Position numbers and translations under genes: made by a program. Under the pieces are notes generated by a model that did no database searches, had not been told where the DNA came from, and worked only from the letters and a program-made list of their open reading frames with translations. A DNA stretch of 25,599 nt from assembly GCA_007118235.1 (NCBI GenBank), contig SKRY01000175.1:1-25599 (forward strand). Reading direction: 5' to 3'. Of the stretch, positions 15,671-22,579 are shown in pieces; positions within the stretch are counted from its first letter, which is position 1, and every line of letters starts with the position of its first letter. The DNA is from Candidatus Hydrogenedentota bacterium. GTDB taxonomy: Bacteria > Hydrogenedentota > Hydrogenedentia > Hydrogenedentales > SLHB01.

Positions 15671-16711
15671 TTACTTCGCGAACGCGGCGAGCACCTCTTC
15701 GAGGACTTCCCCTAGTTTTTTGCCGGAGTTGGCCCCACTGACGTAGCGCGTGGCTCCCGCCTCCATCAGCGCCCTCTTCTCGGTCTCATCGGACGGTTCA
15801 CCCTCTCGGAACACAACGATGGGTACATTAGTCAGAGAACGGTTCTCTCTCACCAATCGGCAAATTTCGGTACCAGGTAGAACCCCTTCGGCTGCGGCCA
15901 CAAATACAGCGGGCCTGTGCAAACGCAACTGGAAGAAAGCGTCCACCGGATCCTGGGCTACTTGCAGTTCGAAACCAAGTCTTTCCAAAGCAGCAATACA
16001 AGATTCGTCAGAACGGTTTTTGGGGGCGAGCAAAAGGATTCGCTGTGTGGAGGGCGGGGTGTTGCGAAGCCGTTCCAAGGTAGAACTCACAAAGAACTCA
16101 ATGTCCGCAACGGTATCCTTATCGATTGCCTCGCCAAAACAACACCCCACTATCACCGCCTTAGGAGTAACACGAACACTGCGCACGAAGGAACGGACGG
16201 CCTCAACACGCCCGCCATCCGGCAACTCAAACGAAACCTCCAGTTCGGTATCCCGTTCTATTTCGGTATTGCTGGGAAGTTCGACCGAGTAACCGCCCCG
16301 GCTTAGATCGTTGACAACGCCTTCTGCCTCGCCACCGCCGGCCACCCACACCATGCACGGCATACCGACGGGGACACGCTCGTGCTGCCGAACCCCTACA
16401 TACTCAACGCTATCGGGCCAGTTCAGCTGTAGATGGGAAAACAGGCGGCTGCTTTGCCAATAGCGAACCGTACTGACGAAACCACAAGCCCTTCCTTCCG
16501 CAATAAAGCGCACGGCCACATTCTGGCCTCGTTCGAGGCGTTTGGAAAGCTCGGAAACTTCCGACAGGTCCAGTAGCACGTAAACGCCGCGGCTCCATCC
16601 CCGAATGGGTGTACGATATCGGGCGCCCGATTTCCGTTCAGGCTCGAGTTCGATGATGGCTGGCGCGTCCACTTGAAAGAACGCTTCAATGTTATTGCTC
16701 TCCCGGCTCAT
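15671..16711 (-). CDS. YcgR-like PilZ protein fused to a degenerate receiver domain
   Basis: A 346-residue cytoplasmic protein in three parts. Residues about 15-100 resemble the YcgR N-terminal domain. Residues about 105-215 are a PilZ domain with both c-di-GMP-binding motifs intact: RQHER (108-112, RxxxR) and DLSRGG (135-140, D/NxSxxG). Residues about 223-343 look like a CheY-type receiver: strand RILLLAP, helix, VAQDPVDAFFQL, PAVFVAAAEGVLPGTEICRLVR, VPIVVF, AGATRYVSG. The usual phospho-acceptor Asp at the end of the third strand is replaced in VAAA (271-274), and the paired acidic residues after the first strand are absent, so phosphorylation is unlikely. The ATG has GGGGGAG with good spacing upstream. 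It probably acts with the downstream EAL-HDOD protein in c-di-GMP control. Confidence 0.85.
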   Translation of the reverse strand: MSRESNNIEAFFQVDAPAIIELEPERKSGARYRTPIRGWSRGVYVLLDLSEVSELSKRLERGQNVAVRFIAEGRACGFVSTVRYWQSSRLFSHLQLNWPDSVEYVGVRQHERVPVGMPCMVWVAGGGEAEGVVNDLSRGGYSVELPSNTEIERDTELEVSFELPDGGRVEAVRSFVRSVRVTPKAVIVGCCFGEAIDKDTVADIEFFVSSTLERLRNTPPSTQRILLLAPKNRSDESCIAALERLGFELQVAQDPVDAFFQLRLHRPAVFVAAAEGVLPGTEICRLVRENRSLTNVPIVVFREGEPSDETEKRALMEAGATRYVSGANSGKKLGEVLEEVLAAFAK

Positions 16712-16822
16712 TTGTGTCTCCCCCTGAAGAAACGTTCACGTACCTCTCCACTGAGCCCCAAAACGACACTTCTTGTCGGCTGCGGGACCACACACCCTAC
16801 CCCAGTATTCTACCTTATTCGC

Positions 16823-16860
16823 TTTATAGCATTATTATCATTTTATAATTAAAAACTACA
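16823..16860 (-). promoter_or_regulatory. AT-rich promoter region for the PilZ gene
   Basis: The stretch 16815-16890 is markedly more AT-rich than its surroundings. On the minus strand it contains an extended -10 TGCTATAAA (16823-16831) and an upstream alternative TTGTAG with 18-nt spacing to TAATAA. Which is used cannot be told by eye; several overlapping promoters are possible. Confidence 0.5.
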
Positions 16861-16885
16861 ATCTTAGAGAGGCGCGTTATTAAAA

Positions 16886-17446
16886 TCATTTAAAAAAGGG
16901 GTTATGCGCTTTTTCGATGGCGACGGTGGTGGCGGGGCCGTGTCCTGTATAGATTTCGGTTTCGGGGGGCAACGTGAAGAGCTGTTCCTCAATGCTATTG
17001 ACAAGGCTTCGGGCGAGCGAGGCGGAGGCCGTTCCGCCGATGGAACCCGCGAACAGGGCGTCCCCCGAGAACACCACGCCGGGAAACGCGAGGCTGATCC
17101 CGTCGGGTGTGTGGCCGGGCGTTTCCAGCACCGTGCCCGCCCAACGGCCCACTTTCACGATGCCGCCTTGCCGCACCACCTGCGCCTCGCAGCCGCCTGT
17201 CTCGGCTTGATAGGCGTAGACAGGCGCCGGGTGGCGCTCCAACACATCTCTTAGCCCGTCCGTGTGGTCGAAATGGTCATGGGTAATGAAGACGCCGGTG
17301 AGGCGCAATCCCTCGCTTTCGAGGACGGCGTCCAATCCCTCGGGGTACTCCCCCGCATCCACGAGCAGCGCCTCCTTGGTTTCGCGGCATCCCAGAAGAA
17401 ACGCGTTGGCCTCGTTCACCGTAAGCAAGAAATGGGCGAGGATCAT
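16886..17446 (-). CDS. MBL-fold metallohydrolase (glyoxalase II-like)
   Basis: A 186-residue single-domain metallo-beta-lactamase-fold hydrolase. It has the metal motif THDHFDHTDG (HxHxDH at 56-61), PGHTPDG (His at about 113), FSGDALFAGSIGG with the bridging Asp, and a final TGHGPATTV histidine, so both metal sites appear complete. The order and spacing match small thioesterase-type members (hydroxyacylglutathione hydrolase-like), though the glutathione-binding C-terminal domain of true GloB is absent. The start overlaps the stop of the pentapeptide-repeat gene as ATGA, implying translational coupling. Substrate unknown. It is the last gene of a three-gene overlapping operon. Confidence 0.92.
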   Translation of the reverse strand: MILAHFLLTVNEANAFLLGCRETKEALLVDAGEYPEGLDAVLESEGLRLTGVFITHDHFDHTDGLRDVLERHPAPVYAYQAETGGCEAQVVRQGGIVKVGRWAGTVLETPGHTPDGISLAFPGVVFSGDALFAGSIGGTASASLARSLVNSIEEQLFTLPPETEIYTGHGPATTVAIEKAHNPFFK

Positions 17447-18045
17447 TGTTTCACCCCTTTGAGGTTGGCGTTCTCGAAGTTGCCCTTGCCTTCCGCGCCG
17501 GTGAAGTCGGCCTCGGCGAGGTCCGCCCGGCGGAAGATGGCGCGCTGGATGTTGGCGTCCACGAAACGCGCCTTCCGGAAGCTGCTGTTACCTGGCCGGC
17601 TGTAATAGAGGTTCGCGCCGGTGAAGTCGGCCTCGTCCCCCTCCGCGCCAACGAGATTTACGCGTTGCATGTTGGCGCCGCGCAGATTGGCGCCGGTCAG
17701 ATAGGCCCCGCCAAGTACGGCCAGCTCAAGGTTGGCCTCTTCGAGGTTCGCGCCGCATAGCGAGGCCTCGTCCAGGAACGTATGATTCAGGTCCGCGCCC
17801 TGGAGGTTGGCCTCGTCCAATGTGGCGTGCGACAACCGCGCCCAGCTCAGGTCAACGCCCGGCCAATCCACGCCCGACAAGTTGGCCCCCACAAGCCACG
17901 CGCCCTGGAGGCGGCCGGGTGTAAGCGTGGCCACGTACCCCGCCTTATCGCCGAGGTGGCTCCAGCAATGACTGGCGCCCGTTAGCGCCATGCGGTGGCA
18001 GCCCTCTGCCTCGCAGGGCGCGGGCGCAAAGTGCGTACACGTCAT
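17443..18045 (-). CDS. Pentapeptide-repeat protein with N-terminal Cys/His cluster
   Basis: A 200-residue protein. Residues about 43-198 are pentapeptide repeats of the A(D/N)LxG kind (for example GANLSGVDW, EANLQGADLN, GANLRGANMQ, RADLAEADFTG), predicted to fold as a right-handed quadrilateral beta-helix. The first 31 residues carry C3, H5, C11, C16, H17, H26, C27 and H30, a spacing that suggests a small zinc-binding module. No signal peptide is seen, so it is probably cytoplasmic. It overlaps both neighbours by 1-4 nt (upstream TGATG, downstream ATGA), a strong sign of co-translation. Pentapeptide proteins can mimic DNA or act as scaffolds; no specific function is supported here. Confidence 0.88.
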   Translation of the reverse strand: MTCTHFAPAPCEAEGCHRMALTGASHCWSHLGDKAGYVATLTPGRLQGAWLVGANLSGVDWPGVDLSWARLSHATLDEANLQGADLNHTFLDEASLCGANLEEANLELAVLGGAYLTGANLRGANMQRVNLVGAEGDEADFTGANLYYSRPGNSSFRKARFVDANIQRAIFRRADLAEADFTGAEGKGNFENANLKGVKQ

Positions 18046-18695
18046 CAGAAATCGTCCAATCCGGTGATCTTCTGTTCAATCCAGTCGCCGTAGCGGGACA
18101 GCTCGCGCACGCTCGACCGGACGTCGGCTGGCGTAACCGTGCTGGTTAAGTAACAATTCAATAGAATGAAGTGTTCCGTGCCCTCGTATTTGGCCACCGC
18201 CAACGCGCCCAGCGGAAGGTTGCGGTTGGCCCGGAGGGCCCAGCGGTAGGCGTCCGTCCGGGCGGGACCGCACACGGTATAGACGCGGATGAGTTCGGTC
18301 CCGTCTTTTCGGGTGTGGGGCTCGACATGCACGACCTGGCGCCGGTTGTTCGGGAGGGCGCAGTTCACGACATAGCGGTTATCCTTGCGAGTCGCGCTGT
18401 ACGCGCCGGGGTCGTCGACGGCCAGCATAAGCTCGTCCAGCGTGTATTCGGCGGACTCGCTCCGGGTGCTGTCGCCGTGCGCGTAAACCTCGATTTCCTC
18501 CAGGGCTCGCTCGACGGCGTTGCGTACGTCCGTGTCCTCATCGCTGGAGTGCTCATGCAGTGTCTTGAGCGCCGCCAGGGCCAGTTGGCCAAGGACCTCG
18601 GCGGCGTCCCGGCGATCTGTCCAGCCCGCCTTGGCGTTGGCGAGTGTTTCGGCCCATTGCTGCACGGTTTCATTTGGCGCGGCATTGTTTGACAT
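18045..18695 (-). CDS. YbjN-like protein of unknown function
   Basis: A 216-residue acidic cytoplasmic protein. The N-terminal 70-80 residues (AAEVLGQLALAALKTLHEHSS, VRNAVERALEEI) are helical and reminiscent of a HEAT-like repeat. The C-terminal 120 residues (YVVNCALPNNRRQVVHVE, RVYTVCGPA, LRANRNLPLGALAVAKYEGTEHFILLNCYL, VRSSVRELSRYGDWIEQKI) have the strand/helix pattern of YbjN or type III-chaperone-like proteins. That match is by pattern only. The ATG has AAGGGAG 7 nt upstream, and a good promoter lies at 18723-18752. It is the first gene of the operon with the pentapeptide and MBL genes and overlaps the next start by one base. Confidence 0.7.
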   Translation of the reverse strand: MSNNAAPNETVQQWAETLANAKAGWTDRRDAAEVLGQLALAALKTLHEHSSDEDTDVRNAVERALEEIEVYAHGDSTRSESAEYTLDELMLAVDDPGAYSATRKDNRYVVNCALPNNRRQVVHVEPHTRKDGTELIRVYTVCGPARTDAYRWALRANRNLPLGALAVAKYEGTEHFILLNCYLTSTVTPADVRSSVRELSRYGDWIEQKITGLDDF

Positions 18696-18722
18696 AATAT
18701 CTCCCTTCCATACGTGGCGCCC

Positions 18723-18752
18723 ATTGTAATCAACGAACCCGCGCGGTTACAA
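18723..18752 (-). promoter_or_regulatory. Promoter of the YbjN/pentapeptide/MBL operon
   Basis: On the minus strand TTGTAA (18747-18752), 18 nt, then TACAAT (18723-18728). The -10 is a 5/6 match and the -35 a 4/6 match. The predicted start lies about 20 nt before the ATG. Confidence 0.6.
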
Positions 18753-18798
18753 CATACAGCGCCGGCGCCGCGGGCAGGGAAGATCACCGGCTATCCAC

Positions 18799-18813
18799 GT
18801 GTTTTGTAAACAC
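18799..18813. promoter_or_regulatory. Inverted repeat upstream of the TlpA-like gene
   Basis: GTGTTT-TGT-AAACAC, perfect 6-bp arms around a 3-nt centre, 42 bp before the start codon. The size and position fit an operator for a dimeric regulator; the regulator is unknown. Confidence 0.4.
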
Positions 18814-18854
18814 TAGGTCAATTGAAGACTAACCCAAGGAAAGGAACTTCAGAA

Positions 18855-19439
18855 ATGCAGTATTTCCGATACGTTTTAGGTGCGTTGGCTGTTGCGGCAT
18901 TGGCGCTAGCAGCGGGCCAGATCGTGCTCGATTCGGTTGGCGCCGAGGACGAGCCCGATCTGCAAGTGGGCGACAAGGCCCCGGAGGTCGCGATCGCCGA
19001 ATACATCCAGGGCGACCCCGTGCGCATCCATCCCGAGGAGGATGAAGAACAGGGGGAAACGGACGAGGAAGCCAAGCGGCCTATCCACGTCGTCGAATTC
19101 TGGGCGACCTGGTGTCCTCCGTGCCGGGCCGCGATTCCGCATCTCAACGCGCTCCACGAGCAATACAAAGACGACAAGGTGATTGTCGTCGCGGTCACCA
19201 ACGAGGATCCCGATGACGTCAAGCCTTTCGTGGAAGACCGGGGCGACGAGATGACGTACACCGTGGCGATCGACGACGAGACGAAGACCGGCCGCGCCTA
19301 CATGGAAGCGGCGCGCGTCCGGGGTATTCCCTGGGCTTTTGTCGTGGATCGCGAAGGCGTGTTGGTGTGGCATGGGCACGCCATGCAAGTGGAAACGGGC
19401 ATAAAGATCGCGCTGGGTGAGGAAGAAGAGGACGCGTGA
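18855..19439 (+). CDS. Exported TlpA-like thioredoxin-fold protein
   Basis: A 194-residue protein with an uncleaved or cleavable N-terminal hydrophobic segment (YVLGALAVAALALAAG, 7-21), so the redox domain faces the periplasm. The thioredoxin-like domain contains PIHVVEFWATWCPPCRAAIPHL with CPPC at 87-90, VIVVAVTNED and the cis-proline region RGIPWAFVVDREG. An acidic insertion (EEDEEQGETDEEAK, about 61-74) precedes the active-site strand. TlpA/ResA-type proteins reduce periplasmic disulfides, for example in cytochrome c maturation. The frame is open 11 codons earlier (TTG), but ATG 18855 has AAGGAA at good spacing and starts right before the signal segment. A strong terminator follows, so it is probably monocistronic. 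Confidence 0.88.
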   Translation: MQYFRYVLGALAVAALALAAGQIVLDSVGAEDEPDLQVGDKAPEVAIAEYIQGDPVRIHPEEDEEQGETDEEAKRPIHVVEFWATWCPPCRAAIPHLNALHEQYKDDKVIVVAVTNEDPDDVKPFVEDRGDEMTYTVAIDDETKTGRAYMEAARVRGIPWAFVVDREGVLVWHGHAMQVETGIKIALGEEEEDA

Positions 19440-19471
19440 TGACACGCGGTTTAGTTGAACAATAGCTCTAT

Positions 19472-19523
19472 AAGGATGGCCGGTGCGGCGTGGCGCCTAC
19501 AGCCCGCTCCCGGCCATCCTTTT
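19472..19523 (+). terminator. Intrinsic terminator after the TlpA-like gene
   Basis: AAGGATGGCCGG (19472-19483) and CCGGCCATCCTT (19510-19521) form a perfect 12-bp stem with a 26-nt loop, ending in a short T-run (CCTTTTG). Confidence 0.85.
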
Positions 19524-19581
19524 GTGGGCATGATATGGATTTCTTCACAGTGCTTCACCGGTAAGAGAAGGAGGACGCGTT

Positions 19582-20034
19582 ATGTTACACCACCACCTTG
19601 TATCGAAACACACGCGCGCCGTCATGGCGCTCACGCTATTGGGTCTTGCGGGCCTGTTCCTCGCGCAAGGCGGGATGGTTCGCGGAGATGTGGAAGAAGA
19701 ACACGGCTTGGCTGTCGTGTGGACAAGCGGCGATCCGGATGTGGCGCACCGTATGGCCCTTATGTACACGCACGCCGCGAAGACCCAGGGCTGGTTTGAT
19801 GAGGTCACCCTCATTGTGTGGGGACCTTCCCAGCGTTTGCTTGCCGCCGATAAGGACATCCAGGAGAAGGTTGACGAGATGGCCGGCGACGGGGTCATAG
19901 TGGAGGCCTGCATCGTATGCGCCGAATCCTACGGCCTTGTGGAAAAGATCGAGGAACTTGGGTTTGAGGTGAAAGGGATGGGCGCTCCCCTTAGCGATCA
20001 CATTAAAGGCGATACCCACGTCATCACGTTCTGA
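19582..20034 (+). CDS. Exported DsrE-family protein
   Basis: A 150-residue protein with an N-terminal hydrophobic export segment (VMALTLLGLAGLFLAQGG, about 14-31) followed by a DsrE/DsrF-like domain: GLAVVWTSGDPDVAHRMALMYTHAAK, VTLIVWGPSQRLLAAD and VEACIVCAESYGLVEKIEELGFEVKGMG. Cys110 and Cys113 lie where the sulfur-carrying cysteine of DsrE-like proteins sits in the A-C-x-x-C pattern. Cytoplasmic DsrE proteins pass sulfane sulfur; exported versions are less well understood. The ATG has AAGGAGG about 7 nt upstream. The gene is flanked by strong terminators on both sides, so it should be its own transcript. It neighbours several exported thiol proteins, consistent with a periplasmic redox or sulfur role. 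Confidence 0.82.
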   Translation: MLHHHLVSKHTRAVMALTLLGLAGLFLAQGGMVRGDVEEEHGLAVVWTSGDPDVAHRMALMYTHAAKTQGWFDEVTLIVWGPSQRLLAADKDIQEKVDEMAGDGVIVEACIVCAESYGLVEKIEELGFEVKGMGAPLSDHIKGDTHVITF

Positions 20035-20082
20035 GGATGTGGGTGATCTTGAGCGATCCGCGGTAGACATTGCGGATGGTGA

Positions 20083-20117
20083 AAGCGCCGGAGCCAAGGG
20101 CGGCTCCGGCGCTTTTT
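20083..20117 (+). terminator. Intrinsic terminator after the DsrE-like gene
   Basis: AAGCGCCGGAGCC and GGCTCCGGCGCTT form a perfect 13-bp stem around a 6-nt loop, followed by TTT. It sits between convergent genes, and the A-run on the 5' side gives some minus-strand activity too. Confidence 0.9.
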
Positions 20118-20151
20118 GGGGGTGGGCAGGCGCCCAAGAGGCGAGAGGCCG

Positions 20152-20823
20152 TCAGGTTGCGCCAAGCAAGGGATCCACGGCTTCCTGGAGGTCCGCCAGC
20201 GTGATCTCCTCATCCCATTGAACAACCAGGTCTCCCTCTTGATCGAATATCACGGTCACGGGAAGCGCGCCGCGAAAATCGATATCCAAGGCTTCCGCCA
20301 CATCGGGCGGTTGAATGCCGTCCATCACATACACGTGGAAAGGGATATCCTCATCCGTCATGTATTCCAGCACGTCATCAATGGTCCGCGGGGCGTCCGC
20401 AGTGACGCTGATGAAGGTTACATCGGCATCCGCATAGGTCTCGTAGAACTCCACGAGATAGGGCATCTCATTGAGACACGGCGGACACCACGTGGCCCAG
20501 AAATTAATGACGGTCACCGTGCCATCGGCATCTTCCACCACCTGGGTCAGGGCAGCGACGTCGACCAAGGTTACGCGCTCGTCCGCGAAGGCTTCATCGG
20601 CCTCGCCGTTGTCCGGTTCCTCGGGCTCGGGTTCCGGCTCCGGCGACCCATTGTCACCATCGCCGTCCAGTTCCAGCGCTTGTTCTTCGGCATCGTCTTC
20701 CGGTGGCGCTTCCGTGGCTTCGCACCCCAGAAACATCCCGCCGCCAAGGAGCAACAGCATGGTGAACCATACAGCGGGTCCCCCGCCGGGGACCCGCCGC
20801 GTAATGCGTGATTTCGCTCTCAT
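20152..20823 (-). CDS. TlpA-like thioredoxin-fold lipoprotein
   Basis: A 223-residue lipoprotein. A basic leader (MRAKSRITRR) and hydrophobic core end in the lipobox GMFLGC (Cys34). There follows a highly acidic, proline-rich linker (about 36-82, with PEPEPEPEEP) and a TlpA-type redox domain with VTVINFWATWCPPCLNEMPYL (CPPC at 113-116), FISVTADAP and the cis-proline segment GALPVTVIFD. It should be anchored in a membrane facing the periplasm, acting as a thiol-disulfide oxidoreductase. GTG two codons earlier is possible, but ATG 20821-20823 has AAAGG with 5 nt spacing. It lies 20 nt downstream of a tiny lipoprotein gene whose leader is strikingly similar. Confidence 0.9.
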   Translation of the reverse strand: MRAKSRITRRVPGGGPAVWFTMLLLLGGGMFLGCEATEAPPEDDAEEQALELDGDGDNGSPEPEPEPEEPDNGEADEAFADERVTLVDVAALTQVVEDADGTVTVINFWATWCPPCLNEMPYLVEFYETYADADVTFISVTADAPRTIDDVLEYMTDEDIPFHVYVMDGIQPPDVAEALDIDFRGALPVTVIFDQEGDLVVQWDEEITLADLQEAVDPLLGAT

Positions 20824-20842
20824 AACCACCTTTCAGCTCCGC

Positions 20843-21082
20843 TCACGCTCGTTGGACAACCGCACCAGAATAGGGCAGCGACGCGGAGTCTTCCTCTTCG
20901 CCGTTGTCATCGTAGTCTTCCTCTTCTGGTTCCCCTGGCGCTTCGAGTTCGATATCCTCAAAGTCCTCCGGCGCCTCACATCCCATCATGGTGGTGGCCA
21001 GAAGGAACAGAAGCAAGGTCATCCAAACAGCGGGACCCACTGTGGGAACCGGCAGCGCGACGGAGCGTGTGCGTTCATGCAT
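20843..21082 (-). CDS. Tiny acidic lipoprotein
   Basis: A 79-residue protein with a leader ending in the lipobox TTMMGC (Cys35), followed by about 44 residues that are mostly Glu/Asp (EAPEDFEDIELEAPGEPEEED) with no recognisable domain. The leader GPAVWMTLLLFLL closely resembles GPAVWFTMLLLLG of the downstream TlpA-like lipoprotein, and both continue with C-E-A after processing. It looks like a stand-alone copy of that protein's anchor and acidic linker. AAGGAG lies 10 nt before the ATG. It sits in the middle of a three-gene minus-strand run. Function unknown; the shared leader and operon suggest a partner or decoy for the lipoprotein. Confidence 0.7.
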   Translation of the reverse strand: MHERTRSVALPVPTVGPAVWMTLLLFLLATTMMGCEAPEDFEDIELEAPGEPEEEDYDDNGEEEDSASLPYSGAVVQRA

Positions 21083-21133
21083 GAGTCTTCTTCTCCTTAC
21101 CGTTGTTGATTGGTGATGCTTTCTTCACTGTCT

Positions 21134-21772
21134 CTAGCGGTTGATCGTGCAACCCCACGCGTTTACTTGAGCTAACTCGACCTCTTCGCCCGCCAGCAGT
21201 TGGCGAAGGGCGTTGGCGACGTAGTTCGTCTCACCGGCTTCTCTGGGCACATCCCGATCGTCAAAGGCGCCGTGATACTTCAACACCATCATATTCTCGG
21301 GATCCCGGTTATCCACAATGTACACCTCGGGCGTGCGAGTCGCCCCGACCAAGTCCGCGTATTGATGGCCCACGTCGCGCAGAATGGTCCGGTTCAGCTC
21401 CATTTCCGCCGCGTACTCAAGGATGCGCTCGGTAGGCATGTTGTCGTGGGGGTTGATCCCGTAGAACACGACTTCCTCGTAGTCCTCGAAATCCTCGACC
21501 AACGCATTGAAGTGGGGATCGGAACCCACAATCCATGGACAATGGTTACACCGGAAATAGACAACCACAAGCTTCTCTTCCAGCTCCGAAAGGGTGACCT
21601 CCTCGTCTTCCGTGCCGACAACCTTTAGGGTGAAGTCAGGCATCTGCCCGCCGATCTCCACCTCTCCGAGTTCATCGGCTAGGGCGCCGCCGCAGCTGAG
21701 CGTGAATGCGACAGCCAGTGTTCCCGCGAGCCAATTCCACTTCCTCGTGCTCTTTCCGTACCGTGTCAGCAT
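21134..21772 (-). CDS. Exported AhpC/TSA-type redoxin with CNHC motif
   Basis: A 212-residue protein with an N-terminal export segment (NWLAGTLAVAFTLSCGGALA, about 13-32), probably cleaved after ALA. The redoxin domain follows: IGGQMPDFTLKVVGTEDEEVTLSEL, then KLVVVYFRCNHCPWIVGSDP with CNHC at 75-78, YGINPHDNMPTERI and TPEVYIVDN (cis-Pro). The C-terminus WGCTINR adds a third cysteine (208), recalling the conserved GCxIKW ending of this redoxin subgroup. Such proteins are annotated as thioredoxin-like or peroxiredoxin-like; enzymatic activity is uncertain. The frame is open 26 codons further, but ATG 21770-21772 has AAAGGAG with good spacing. It is first in the operon with the two lipoprotein genes. 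Confidence 0.88.
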   Translation of the reverse strand: MLTRYGKSTRKWNWLAGTLAVAFTLSCGGALADELGEVEIGGQMPDFTLKVVGTEDEEVTLSELEEKLVVVYFRCNHCPWIVGSDPHFNALVEDFEDYEEVVFYGINPHDNMPTERILEYAAEMELNRTILRDVGHQYADLVGATRTPEVYIVDNRDPENMMVLKYHGAFDDRDVPREAGETNYVANALRQLLAGEEVELAQVNAWGCTINR

Positions 21773-21953
21773 TGTGTATCTCCTTTTTCTGTTGTTGTGC
21801 AGCCCCCGCCCTGTGCGCGAGCTGTTTCCCAAGGTTAGGAACCCCCACATCCGATGGATGGCTCCAAGGCCGCCAGACGTTCCCTGTCCAGTCAGCCTGT
21901 TGACGCCAGCACAACCAGAACAATGTTACCCTATCCCGCATTCCCCCGTATTG

Positions 21954-22014
21954 AAAAAGCGCCGCCTGTCCTCAATCCCGATGTGTAACGGGACATGTAG
22001 GGCAAGCGGCGCTT
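21954..22014 (-). terminator. Structured hairpin with T-run on the minus strand
   Basis: AAGCGCCGC (21957-21965) pairs perfectly with GCGGCGCTT (22006-22014), enclosing a nested 5-bp stem TCCCG/CGGGA (about 21976-21993). On the minus strand it is followed by TTTTT, as in a terminator, yet no minus-strand gene ends here. The 40-nt enclosed region is larger than in ordinary terminators. Confidence 0.5.
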
Positions 22015-22239
22015 CGGGGGGCAAAACGATGGGCCGTAAAGGCGGCGCCAGTAGAAGAAGCCTGGAATTCAGGGCGGAACAGCCATACCGCCCGTTGCAG
22101 TGATATATTCCGCCTGTCATCACTCTCCTCCGCTGGCGACTTGGAGCGAAAGGCCACCCACGGCGCTTCGCCGCCGTGCCGCATGAACCGCTTTCTCCGA
22201 TTAATTCGCATGGAAACAACGAAGTCTCTCCACGCAGGG

Positions 22240-22267
22240 TTGACACTTGGAAGGCGGCCTTGCTACT
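22240..22267 (+). promoter_or_regulatory. Promoter-like element P1 upstream of yceD
   Basis: TTGACA (22240-22245), 14 nt, then TTGCTACT (22260-22267). The -35 is perfect; the -10 is non-canonical. The layout is identical to P2 at 22580-22607. It is about 385 bp upstream of the yceD start. Confidence 0.45.
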
Positions 22268-22579
22268 GAACCATCGTTTGGGTTACATACAAAAAACAGA
22301 AGCCCGGCCCATCTTACCGGGAGTTACGGCGAACTCGGACGGGATATCATACTGGCGGGAACCCATCCCGCTGGATTACAATGGGGTTATGGGGATTCGG
22401 AGTCCCCGGGAAGCCATGTGGTGTGACTTCGGTAATCGCTGGAGGAACCTCGGCCAAGGCGCGAGTCTGTCTCACGCACATCCGGGCCTGAAGCGTGATT
22501 ACTATAGGTTTGCCGCCAACGTTGAACAGCCGAACGCCATGGCCGCGCGTGGCTCCCGTGATACACGCTGGAGGTTCCT

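Noticed and set aside
18781..18815. CCACGTG near 18796 as a fourth parS site.
   Set aside because: Only the central 7 bases match; the flanks do not continue the GTTCCACGTGGAAC palindrome.
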